DNA from: Anaerolineales bacterium
Lineage (GTDB): Bacteria > Chloroflexota > Anaerolineae > Anaerolineales > E44-bin32
Direction: 5' to 3'
Length of the DNA stretch: 6,804 bases
Assembly: GCA_011772595.1 (NCBI GenBank)
Contig: WVZH01000420.1
Span: 3,348-10,151 of the forward strand
Shown: positions 1 through 5,789 of the stretch, in pieces
How the letters are laid out: each line of letters starts with the position of its first letter
Position numbering within the stretch: position 1 is the first letter of the stretch
Notes under the pieces: model-generated
What the model saw: the letters and a program-made list of their open reading frames with translations, nothing else
The model's database searches: none
What the model was told of the DNA's origin: nothing
Program-made: the position numbers and the translations under genes

Positions 1-465
1 GAAGGTGTGGGTGAGATTCCCATCCGCACTCTGGTCCGGAATGCTCTCCGTATGCGGCCCGACCGCATCATCGTCGGTGAGGTGAGAGGTGGAGAAGCCT
101 TTGATATGCTTCAGGCGATGAACACCGGTCATCGCGGTTCGCTGACAACCTTGCACGCCAACTCGCCACGGGACGCTATGATACGGTTGGAGTCGATGGT
201 CTTGATGGCCGGATTCGAACTTCCTGTGTCGGCGATCCGTCGTATGATCGCTGGTGCGATCGAGATCGTGGTGCAGCAAGACCGCCTGCCTGATGGGAAA
301 AGAGTGGTCACGGAAATCGCCACCTTGGAACACGGGGAAGGTGAGGGGTTGCATCTCACCAGGCGCTATTTCTACGATTCCAAATCGGGTAAACATCGCA
401 AGGTTACCAAGGGATCCGAGACGCACGGTGCTACTCCCTTGATCGAAGAGAACAAAAACCGTTAG
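1..465 (+). CDS. cpaF: CpaF/TadA secretion ATPase, C-terminal part (5'-truncated by window edge)
   Basis: This is the C-terminal 154 residues of the hexameric cytoplasmic ATPase that drives Tad/Flp pilus assembly. The frame is open from base 1, so the true start lies upstream. Landmarks seen are [20 protein letters not shown], which holds the Walker B region, then the [20 protein letters not shown] block, then [11 protein letters not shown] with the family's conserved His, and [19 protein letters not shown]. These are hallmarks of the CpaF/TadA branch of the PilT/VirB11 secretion ATPases. The Walker A loop and N-terminal domain are outside the window. The C-terminus (about 30 residues after the conserved core) is charged and low in conservation, as is usual. 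The stop codon is built into the ribosome binding site of tadB, and tadB and tadC follow immediately, the standard tadABC order. This protein should not be confused with the tRNA deaminase also called TadA. Confidence 0.95.
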   Translation, partial: EGVGEIPIRTLVRNALRMRPDRIIVGEVRGGEAFDMLQAMNTGHRGSLTTLHANSPRDAMIRLESMVLMAGFELPVSAIRRMIAGAIEIVVQQDRLPDGKRVVTEIATLEHGEGEGLHLTRRYFYDSKSGKHRKVTKGSETHGATPLIEENKNR

Positions 466-469
466 GAGG
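464..469 (+). promoter_or_regulatory. Shine-Dalgarno of tadB overlapping the cpaF stop codon
   Basis: A perfect AGGAGG includes the last two bases of the cpaF TAG stop and lies 5 nt before the GTG at 475. It decides the tadB start and implies that ribosomes ending cpaF are placed to reinitiate on tadB. Confidence 0.8.
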
Positions 470-474
470 ACCTG

Positions 475-1551
475 GTGAGACTGCGTCTGGTCGGGCCCTA
501 TCTTCTGCCAAGTGCGGTCTTTCTTGTCATTCTCATTAGCAGCGCCTGGTTTTCTCGCGGTGCCTTGTATGATCTGTATATAGAAAAGCCGGCGATTCTA
601 CCTGCGGCAGTCGTTTTTTGCGCCGCATTGATGGCTTGGCTGGGCAGCCTCTTATCGCTCGAGGGGGGCGCACAGCGCCGCTTCTGGTTGCGGCGGACCG
701 CGCGGGTCGCCAGCCTTGAAATACTCAAGCCGCTCAGCTTGTGGCAGAGGCTGACGCGCAGGTTGCCTGATCCAATAGAGTGGCTTGCTAGACCTTTGCT
801 GCGGACGCGAGTCGGTCGAGCTCTCGCAGAAGAATGGACTGACGCAGGTTTTGGAGACAAGCCTTCCCGATATCTCATCCTGCTGTTGTCAAGCGCGCTT
901 GCAGGTGGCTTGCTGGGAAGCAGACTGGGCGGTTCGGTATTGGCGATTGCGCTGGCAGGTCTCGCGCCTGTGTTGCCTCAGCGAATTGTGCGCGGGCGCG
1001 CCGAAGCGCAACGGCGTCTCTTTGGGGAACAATTACCCCAGGCGCTTGACGTATTGGCCTCCGGCCTGGCGGCGGGATTGTCCTTTCAACAAGCGGTTGT
1101 ATATGCCGAGCAGGAGTTGCCTCAACCGGTCTCCCATGCCTTCACGCGCCTGCGCCGTCGTACCTCCCTGGGTCGTCCGGTCGAAGAGGCAATGCGAAGT
1201 TTGCTTGACGAGAGACCGGAAGAAGCCCTGGCACTCGTTGTCGACGGGATCATCCTACAACGTCAATTCGGTGGGGACATGGTGAGAATGTTGGCTGAGA
1301 TCGGAGAGCTTCTCCGACAGCGAATCGAGCTAGAACGTGAAGTTCGGGCAGTGACGACGCAAGGTCGTTTTTCAGGGGTGGTCATCGCGGCTCTATTGCC
1401 CGTCTCGGCAGGGATTCTGCTCGCATTTAACCCACGCTACATCGACGTGCTATTCGACACGCTCATCGGGCAGGTGCTGCTCGTTATTGCCTTGATCCTG
1501 CAGTTGATCGGGTGGACGATCATCTCTCGCTTAGTGCGAATACGACATTGA
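475..1551 (+). CDS. tadB: TadB, inner-membrane platform protein of the Tad pilus (T2SSF domain)
   Basis: This is a polytopic membrane protein of 358 aa that with TadC forms the GspF-like platform on which the CpaF ATPase acts. Hydrophobic segments lie near residues 7-25, 40-61, 132-168 (a paired helix), 299-317 and 330-352. The cytoplasmic T2SSF domain lies at about residues 185-295 and carries the typical LPQALDVLASGLAAGLSFQQ motif, a Glu/Arg-rich helical stretch and RQRIELEREVRAVTTQGRFS leading into the last membrane pair. Length and layout are typical for TadB. The start is GTG at 475, chosen because of the AGGAGG just upstream and because the first hydrophobic segment follows directly. 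The gene is separated from cpaF by 9 nt and from tadC by 7 nt, so it is almost certainly cotranscribed with both. Nothing looks broken. Confidence 0.92.
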   Translation: MRLRLVGPYLLPSAVFLVILISSAWFSRGALYDLYIEKPAILPAAVVFCAALMAWLGSLLSLEGGAQRRFWLRRTARVASLEILKPLSLWQRLTRRLPDPIEWLARPLLRTRVGRALAEEWTDAGFGDKPSRYLILLLSSALAGGLLGSRLGGSVLAIALAGLAPVLPQRIVRGRAEAQRRLFGEQLPQALDVLASGLAAGLSFQQAVVYAEQELPQPVSHAFTRLRRRTSLGRPVEEAMRSLLDERPEEALALVVDGIILQRQFGGDMVRMLAEIGELLRQRIELEREVRAVTTQGRFSGVVIAALLPVSAGILLAFNPRYIDVLFDTLIGQVLLVIALILQLIGWTIISRLVRIRH

Positions 1552-1558
1552 AGGTTCG

Positions 1559-2422
1559 GTGAACAGGATGATCATCGTTATTCCCATCTTGGCTGCTCTA
1601 GCTGTTGGTCTTATCAGCTTTGCCCTCTTGCGGATTTATCTCATCCAGCAGACCGAGCGGGCCGATGAAAGACGCCCCCTTACCGTTACTGAACGACTTG
1701 TCCCCCTATTGGGAGTCGTCGCTGTACCAGTGTGGGTTTCGCAACGTTGGGGCACGCCCGATGTGGTTAAGCGTCTCGTTTATGCAGGAGCGCCGTGGAA
1801 AGTGGGGGATTACGTCGCGCTTCGTTGGTTATTGATCTGGCTGGCAGCGATCTCAGCCATTGGGCTGGGTAGCTTGCGAGGCTGGGATTTACTAGGGCAA
1901 TTTCTGGCTTTGATTCTGATGATGTCTGGCTGGCTTGGGCCGAGCGTATGGCTTGCGTGGCAGGTAGAGCGCAGGCAAACCGAAATCGACATAGCCTTAC
2001 CGAATTTCCTCGATCGCCTTGCGCTTGGCTTGGAGGCCGGCTTGAGTTTCGATCTCTCGCTCAAGCGAATTGCCGGCACATTTTCCGGACTTCTGGGCGA
2101 AGATTTACGACGCCTCGTTCGCCAGTTAGGACGCGGCCACAGCCGGAGCGATGCTCTGGATGAGTTGGTGCAACGTAATCCATCACAGGATTTGCGGGCG
2201 TTTGTCACAGCGGTAAAGCAATCAGACCGCCTAGGCACATCCCTGGCGAAGGCGCTACGCGTGCAAACTGATCTGTTACGCTCGAAAAGACGACGGCGGG
2301 CAGAGGAGGCGAGTCGCAGGCTTCCGATTCTGATCGTATTTCCACTGGTTTTCTTCTTCTTGCCTGCATTATTGATCATCTACCTCGCGCCGCCGGTGTT
2401 GCACCTTTTCTTGGGGCGCTAA
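1559..2422 (+). CDS. tadC: TadC, second inner-membrane platform protein of the Tad pilus (T2SSF domain)
   Basis: This 287-aa T2SSF-domain protein is the TadC partner of TadB. It has an N-terminal membrane helix (about 5-28), a central pair (about 86-104 and 110-134), the cytoplasmic domain with IALPNFLDRLALGLEAGLSF (residues 145-164) and DLRAFVTAVKQSDRLGTSLA (211-230), a basic stretch KRRRRAEEASRR, and a C-terminal hydrophobic hairpin (about 256-285). The sequences around LEAGLSF in both proteins show the shared ancestry of TadB and TadC. The start is uncertain: GTG 1559 has only AAGG 4 nt away, whereas ATG 1568 (three residues shorter) has the same AAGG about 13 nt away. Neither is ideal, and the difference does not affect the first membrane helix. 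The gene follows tadB by 7 nt. A 56-nt gap separates it from tadE. Confidence 0.92.
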   Translation: MNRMIIVIPILAALAVGLISFALLRIYLIQQTERADERRPLTVTERLVPLLGVVAVPVWVSQRWGTPDVVKRLVYAGAPWKVGDYVALRWLLIWLAAISAIGLGSLRGWDLLGQFLALILMMSGWLGPSVWLAWQVERRQTEIDIALPNFLDRLALGLEAGLSFDLSLKRIAGTFSGLLGEDLRRLVRQLGRGHSRSDALDELVQRNPSQDLRAFVTAVKQSDRLGTSLAKALRVQTDLLRSKRRRRAEEASRRLPILIVFPLVFFFLPALLIIYLAPPVLHLFLGR

Positions 2423-2478
2423 GGGATTGCGATCCTATCGGTTGGATTGTATGCAGGTGTATAACGGGGATATCTCAA

Positions 2479-2928
2479 ATGCGATGTGTGCATAGCCAAC
2501 TTTCGCGGGTGAAGCGATGCCATGCGCAGGCGGTTGTCGAGTTCGCCATCGTCTTGCCTGTCCTATTGCTGTTGATGCTGGGGCTGATCAACTTAGGTGT
2601 GATGATCAACGCACAAATCATTCTCACGCAAGCTGTATGGGAAGGCGCCCGCGCCGGTGCAACGCTCGATCCGGAGATCGAGGACGGTGATGCCCACATC
2701 CGTGGTGCCGTACAGGCGGCGATGAGTGGTCTCACGAATCCAGACTCGGTCCTTATCGACATCTCACCTTCTGGTGATGAGCGCGATGCGATGGGATGGC
2801 CCAAGCCTCGCGGCGAACCCCTTCAGGTGACACTTGAGTATCCACTAGGACTCACACTCCCATTTCCAGTGACGTTGAAGTTGGGTGCGCAGGCGACGAG
2901 TCGAATAGAGTATTCGAATCCACCATGA
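2479..2928 (+). CDS. tadE: TadE-like minor pseudopilin
   Basis: This 149-aa protein has a TadE-type N-terminus. A short basic leader of 16 residues ends in CHA and is followed by QAVVEFAIVLPVLLLLMLG, a hydrophobic helix with Glu at +5 if cleavage occurs between Ala16 and Gln17. Family members are normally cut by the TadV/CpaA prepilin peptidase after Gly, and here the -1 residue is Ala. Next comes the conserved region NAQIILTQAVWEGARAGA (about 44-61). The C-terminal part (62-149) is soluble and presumably outside the membrane, with a Pro-rich stretch around 107-131. The ATG at 2479 has GGGGA 8 nt upstream, and later in-frame GTG codons would shorten the leader. Its 3' end overlaps the next gene as ATGA. 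Known TadE proteins are minor components needed for pilus assembly, and that role is inferred here. Confidence 0.87.
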   Translation: MRCVHSQLSRVKRCHAQAVVEFAIVLPVLLLLMLGLINLGVMINAQIILTQAVWEGARAGATLDPEIEDGDAHIRGAVQAAMSGLTNPDSVLIDISPSGDERDAMGWPKPRGEPLQVTLEYPLGLTLPFPVTLKLGAQATSRIEYSNPP

Positions 2929-3491
2929 GCCAACGGGGTCAAATCTTAATCGTGATCGCAGTATTGATCCTCGTGGTCTTACTGCTCTTGGCTGTAGCCG
3001 TCGATGCGGGTCGGCTGTATATCGAGCGGGCCAGGATGCAACGCGCTGCTCATGCCGCGGCCGATGCGGGAATCAGCGTCGTCGCTGAGCAAATGGTCAC
3101 ACAGGCCGTAGCCAGGCAGACATTGCTCGCCGCGACTCCCTCCCCCACAGGTCCAGCGGTGATGACGGCCACTCCCCCGCTTTGGGATGTTCAAGCTTGG
3201 CTCACTGATGAGGATCGAGCCGCATTGGTCTCGTCATCTGTCCAAGCGGCTGTGATTGGTGTCGCAATGGACTACGCTGAGAGAAATGGATACGACACAT
3301 CCGATCCGGAGACAATCCTGGTCAGCGCTGAATATCCTCAAGCCGGATATACTCCGGATGATCCTGACATTCGGACCCTTCGCTTCTCCGTCATCGTGCG
3401 GCGTAGGACCATCATCCTCTTGGCAGGTCTTCTCGGGGAAGAGTTTGTAGAGCTTTCTGTGGAAGGAATGTCAGAGATTCCACAGCGGTGA
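2925..3491 (+). CDS. Short TadG-like protein (Tad/Flp pilus assembly, N-terminal Tad helix)
   Basis: This 188-aa protein begins MSQRGQILIV, continues as one long hydrophobic helix (about 7-26), and then has DAGRLYIERARMQRAAHAAA, which matches the putative Flp pilus-assembly TadG N-terminal region (usual form D-GR-Y--R---Q-AADAAALAG). The conserved Asp of the AAD motif is replaced by His43. The remaining 140 residues hold a Thr/Pro/Ala-rich linker (70-86), a mixed helical part, and a final strand-rich segment that includes a second hydrophobic patch (about 162-171). True TadG proteins are usually much longer and carry a von Willebrand factor A domain. None is visible here, so TadG-like is safer than TadG. 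The ATGA overlap with tadE points to translational coupling and equal expression. No Glu at +5 follows RGQ, so processing as a pseudopilin is doubtful. Confidence 0.82.
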   Translation: MSQRGQILIVIAVLILVVLLLLAVAVDAGRLYIERARMQRAAHAAADAGISVVAEQMVTQAVARQTLLAATPSPTGPAVMTATPPLWDVQAWLTDEDRAALVSSSVQAAVIGVAMDYAERNGYDTSDPETILVSAEYPQAGYTPDDPDIRTLRFSVIVRRRTIILLAGLLGEEFVELSVEGMSEIPQR

Positions 3492-3500
3492 GGGGGTCGT

Positions 3501-4094
3501 ATGCCTTGGATGCGATTTGTACTCCAAATCTTGCCTATAACAGGTCTGGCGATGGTCAGTACAGTCGTTGGTTTGTTCGCGATGCCTGTGGAAGTCGGGT
3601 TTCGTCTGGAGATCCCGCTGTTGTTGTTGGGCCTACTGCTGTTCGTCACCATGCAGACCTTCAAGAATGAGAGTGGCTGGAACGTGACACTCCTCCTTGG
3701 ATTTTCCCTGGTTGTGGGGGCGATCTTGTCTGTAATGGGTGGCGTTGACAGTAGTCGCGGATGGATTTTTGCAATCGGGGGAATGACGTTCATTTTGGCC
3801 TCTGCCGCTCTTGTGGGGAGGTTTTTGCGTGGTCGCTTCGCCGTTCTGGGTGTCGGACTTTGGATGTCGTCGTGGGTTTATCTGTTCGGCTGGGGTGCGA
3901 TCGCGCTCTTGCACCTGGAGGAAAGCTTGCTTGCGATTTGGGCCTTGGCCGGATTGGTGATCTTTGCAGGTCTTTCGGTGGTGTGGTTCGCCGGTATCGC
4001 TGATCGTGCTAGAGAAGACACTGTCCCTGCACTGGCGATGGATTTGTACATTTTGGGAATCAACCTCGCAATAGCTGCCAGGCTCCTGGCTTGA
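3501..4094 (+). CDS. Seven-helix membrane protein resembling the Bax inhibitor-1 (BI-1/YccA/YetJ) family
   Basis: This 197-aa protein is almost entirely hydrophobic, with seven predicted helices near residues 7-28, 36-53, 62-81, 88-108, 113-137, 142-166 and 178-197. The last two helices recall BI-1 proteins. VIFAGLSVVWFAGIADRARE (153-172) resembles the helix-6 region ending in a conserved Asp before a basic loop, and ALAMDLYILGINLAIAARLL (177-196) resembles the family ending of the type ALxLYLDFINLF-LLR. Known bacterial members such as BsYetJ are pH-sensitive Ca2+ leak channels with an Asp pair. Here Asp168 could be the first, while the second Asp position appears to be Leu184. The gene starts with ATG 3501 preceded by GAGGGGG (3490-3496) and lies 9 nt after the TadG-like gene, so it is part of the tad transcript. 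That the gene is real is near certain; the family assignment is about even odds and its role in the pilus system is unknown. Confidence 0.75.
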   Translation: MPWMRFVLQILPITGLAMVSTVVGLFAMPVEVGFRLEIPLLLLGLLLFVTMQTFKNESGWNVTLLLGFSLVVGAILSVMGGVDSSRGWIFAIGGMTFILASAALVGRFLRGRFAVLGVGLWMSSWVYLFGWGAIALLHLEESLLAIWALAGLVIFAGLSVVWFAGIADRAREDTVPALAMDLYILGINLAIAARLLA

Positions 4095-4099
4095 ATTAG

Positions 4100-4118
4100 A
4101 ATCTGTTGAGATTTCTTT
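4100..4118 (+). terminator. Weak candidate terminator after the BI-1-like gene
   Basis: AATCT (4100-4104), loop GTTG and AGATT (4109-4113) form a 5-bp hairpin 5 nt after the stop codon, followed by TTTCTTT (4112-4118). The stem is short and AT-rich, so termination would be partial at best. Confidence 0.2.
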
Positions 4119-4163
4119 ACGCCATCTAGCAAATCTGTTCTGAGGATCTTCCCTGACCTTCTC

Positions 4164-4192
4164 TTAGAAACATCAACGAACAATTCCATAAT
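4164..4192 (+). promoter_or_regulatory. Possible sigma-70 promoter for the tadZ-like gene
   Basis: TTAGAA (4164-4169) is spaced 17 bp from CATAAT (4187-4192), which matches the -10 consensus at five of six bases; the -35 matches at only three. It would give a leader of about 130 nt. A rival -10, TATGAT at 4240-4245, has no convincing -35. The evidence is weak. Confidence 0.2.
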
Positions 4193-4327
4193 CTACTACG
4201 AGGCTCTTTCAGGCACTGGCGGAAAGTGGATTACTGACCTATGATCATGGGTGCGTGTGTAAGTGCGTTTCAGCGCAGGCCAGAAAGATGCTGAATTTCA
4301 TACGCTTCGTGGAAGGATTGATAGGAC

Positions 4328-5470
4328 ATGTGCGCCAAAATCCTTATCGTCGAAGATCAATTGGAAATGTTGCAACTGCTTGGGATAACCTTGGAAACCG
4401 ACGGACATACGATCGTGGTAGCTCAGGACGTGGAGACCGCACAGGAGAAGATCGCGCAGAGTCCACCTGATCTGGTCATCCTCGACATCATGTTGCCAGG
4501 CATCAGCGGCATGGAGTTGCTCAAAGCAATACGATCGAATCCTCAGGTCCAGCATCTGCCTGTAATCGTTGTCAGTGCGCTCTCGAGCGTTGAGGACAAG
4601 ATTGCTGGATTGGAAGCGGGTGCGGATGAATATCTGACAAAACCGGTCGACGCGAGGGAGGTGGTGGTTCGGGTTGCATCCTTATTGGAACGAACCAAAC
4701 GGATGCAAATGGCAGTGCCAGCGGCTCAAGCAGTTCGAGGCCAAGTGCTCGCCTTCCTTGGCGTGAAAGGGGGTGTTGGATCGACGACGGTCGCTATGAA
4801 TGTAAGCGGTGCATTGATTCAAATGGGAAACTCTGTAGTAGCGGTTGAATTAGGAGCTTCTTTCCTTTCGTTCTCCCATTACCTGGGATTGCCTCCACAC
4901 GGTCAGGCAACGGATCTCATGGTATCAGACGCCGATCAGTTTAATCACGCTGCGCTGGACAGTGCATTGATGAAGCATTCATCAGGCTTGCGTCTGTTGT
5001 GTCTTGCCCCCGAACTGGGTCAGATTCAGGATCTCAAGCCCGAATCGGTCATTTTTCTTATCGAAGCTTTGGTGCAAGCTGCCGAATTTGCCGTAGTGGA
5101 TTTATCGCCGCGGATCGACGCCGTCAACCAGGCTGTATTGGGGCACAGCGACAAGGTCGTTATCGTCTTGGAGCCCACGCCGATGTGCTTGGACGCCTCG
5201 AGGGTTGTCGTGACGTACGTCAGACAATGGGCGTCAAGCGCATCAAGCATCAGTTGCGTCCTGGTCAACCGCAGTGGGATCGCTGCCTCTTTGAGCGCGC
5301 CCGATATTCAAAAGGAACTCGGTGTCCCGGTTCTAGGTAGCATCCCTCAAGCTGGAGACGTCCTGGCAAGTTTCTATCAGCGAGGTCAAATTCTTTTGCA
5401 TGAATTGCGTGAGCACGCCGTGGCGAACGCGGTGAAGTCGATCACAAGCTCCTTGGTCGCGAGTGGGTAA
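4328..5470 (+). CDS. tadZ: TadZ/CpaE-like protein: receiver domain fused to a ParA/MinD-type ATPase domain
   Basis: This 380-aa cytoplasmic protein has two domains. Residues 3-122 are a response-regulator receiver with every phosphorylation residue present: acidic pair Glu9-Asp10, phosphoacceptor Asp53 in LVILDIMLPGISG, Ser83 and Lys105 in LTKP. After a short linker, residues 138-378 form a ParA/MinD-like domain with a deviant Walker A loop GVKGGVGSTTVAMN (145-158), VVDLSP (256-261) as the Walker A'/B-type Asp segment, and VLVNRSG (311-317). The signature Lys147 is kept, but the Lys usually found before the Thr pair is Ser152, as in many CpaE/TadZ proteins. Such proteins localise to the pole and guide assembly of the pilus machine. 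The intact receiver contrasts with the degenerate receiver of some characterised TadZ proteins and suggests that a kinase controls this one. The ATG 4328 is supported by GGAAGGA 10 nt upstream. In many loci tadZ precedes tadA, whereas here it comes last. Confidence 0.9.
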   Translation: MCAKILIVEDQLEMLQLLGITLETDGHTIVVAQDVETAQEKIAQSPPDLVILDIMLPGISGMELLKAIRSNPQVQHLPVIVVSALSSVEDKIAGLEAGADEYLTKPVDAREVVVRVASLLERTKRMQMAVPAAQAVRGQVLAFLGVKGGVGSTTVAMNVSGALIQMGNSVVAVELGASFLSFSHYLGLPPHGQATDLMVSDADQFNHAALDSALMKHSSGLRLLCLAPELGQIQDLKPESVIFLIEALVQAAEFAVVDLSPRIDAVNQAVLGHSDKVVIVLEPTPMCLDASRVVVTYVRQWASSASSISCVLVNRSGIAASLSAPDIQKELGVPVLGSIPQAGDVLASFYQRGQILLHELREHAVANAVKSITSSLVASG

Positions 5471-5548
5471 CGGACGGATTCTCGAGCGGTCTTTCCACAG
5501 AAAAAATCCATAGCATACTGAAAACGAGTCCGCAGGTTCCTAGATGTG

Positions 5549-5569
5549 AACCGTCAGGTAGCCACGGTT
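5549..5569 (+). terminator. Weak candidate terminator downstream of the tadZ-like gene
   Basis: AACCGT (5549-5554) pairs with ACGGTT (5564-5569) around a 9-nt loop, followed by the pyrimidine-rich ATCTCTCTGGCTCTTCC rather than a U run. A competing pair, GGTTC (5535-5539) with GAACC (5548-5552), would exclude it. It could end the tad transcript inefficiently, but the evidence is weak. Confidence 0.2.
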
Positions 5570-5607
5570 ATCTCTCTGGCTCTTCCTGCCACCCGTTTTC
5601 TGGCGTA

Positions 5608-5616
5608 TGGTACAAT
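5608..5616 (+). promoter_or_regulatory. Extended -10 promoter for the 85-aa gene
   Basis: TGGTACAAT contains the extended -10 signature TGn followed by TACAAT, a five-of-six match to TATAAT. The -35 position (about 5588-5593) has no recognisable hexamer, which is acceptable for extended -10 promoters. Transcription would begin near 5622, giving an RNA leader of about 167 nt before the ATG at 5790. Confidence 0.5.
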
Positions 5617-5676
5617 CCCCATCATATTTATCCAAAATGTAATAATGAATAACTCCTTTGTTTGAGTGACGGAGAG

Positions 5677-5783
5677 TTTCCTAAAGGTTTGCAACACTCG
5701 GATTGATTTCATCTGGGCTTTCACTGATGCGGCCAATCAGATGAAGGCCGTATCCGGATTACCCTTTACATGGAATTAGGAGG
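5677..5783 (+). promoter_or_regulatory. Candidate translational RNA switch in the leader of the 85-aa gene
   Basis: Nested pairings are visible. P1 is TAAAGG (5682-5687) with CCTTTA (5763-5768), P2 is CGGAT (5699-5703) with ATCCG (5752-5756), P3 is TTCATCTG (5708-5715) with CAGATGAA (5738-5745), and a short tip is GGC (5716-5718) with GCC (5732-5734). TCCTAA at 5679-5684 is the exact complement of TTAGGA at 5776-5781, which overlaps the Shine-Dalgarno, and two G-U pairs would extend it. Because this anti-SD strand shares bases 5682-5684 with P1, the two helices exclude each other while P2 and P3 can persist. That geometry matches a translational riboswitch or protein-bound leader. I do not recognise a known class, and the pairing was found by eye. 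Confidence 0.4.
5778..5783 (+). promoter_or_regulatory. Strong Shine-Dalgarno of the 85-aa gene
   Basis: A perfect AGGAGG lies 6 nt before ATG 5790 and fixes that start. It lies 9 nt beyond the closing stem of the leader structure and can alternatively be masked by 5679-5684. Confidence 0.8.
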
Positions 5784-5789
5784 AATATC

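Larger units (their letters stand above)
4095..4327 (+). other. Intergenic region upstream of the tadZ-like gene
   Basis: This is a 233-nt gap, far longer than the other gaps in the cluster, so it is the likely site of a separate promoter or of regulation of tadZ. Visible elements are a small hairpin with a T-rich tail at 4100-4118, a possible -35/-10 pair at 4164-4192, an 8-bp palindrome ATGATCAT at 4241-4248, a perfect direct repeat GTGCGT at 4251-4256 and 4263-4268 (12 nt apart), and an inverted repeat TTCAGC/GCTGAA at 4269-4274 and 4290-4295. GGAAGGA at 4311-4317, 10 nt before ATG 4328, is a good ribosome binding site. No ORF here looks real. Confidence 0.6.
5471..5789 (+). other. Non-coding gap of 319 nt: 3' hairpins, promoter and structured leader
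   Basis: No convincing gene lies here. The first part (5535-5569) holds two overlapping, mutually exclusive small hairpins after tadZ. The middle holds an extended -10 promoter (5608-5616). The last part is a nested stem structure (5682-5768) followed by a strong ribosome binding site at 5778-5783. The region is more AT-rich than the coding parts, most clearly around 5630-5660. Confidence 0.7.

Noticed and set aside
785..1285. A 166-aa alternative-frame open frame inside tadB
   Set aside because: It overlaps the T2SSF domain of TadB completely and shows no family features.
1810..2379. A long - strand open frame (189 aa) opposite tadC
   Set aside because: It is Arg/Ser-rich shadow coding opposite a clear TadC and has no recognisable motif.
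2424..2435. A GGAT/ATCC mini-hairpin right after tadC
   Set aside because: It is only 4 bp with no U run, and tadE follows within the same cluster, so a terminator is unlikely.
2442..2465. A possible promoter before tadE (TTGGAT and TATAAC)
   Set aside because: The spacing is only 12 bp and the -10 would sit almost on the ribosome binding site, leaving a leader of a few bases.
5554..5736. A 60-aa open frame on the - strand between tadZ and the 85-aa gene
   Set aside because: Its composition is not protein-like, no clear ribosome binding site was noted, and it runs through the promoter and leader stems that better explain the region.
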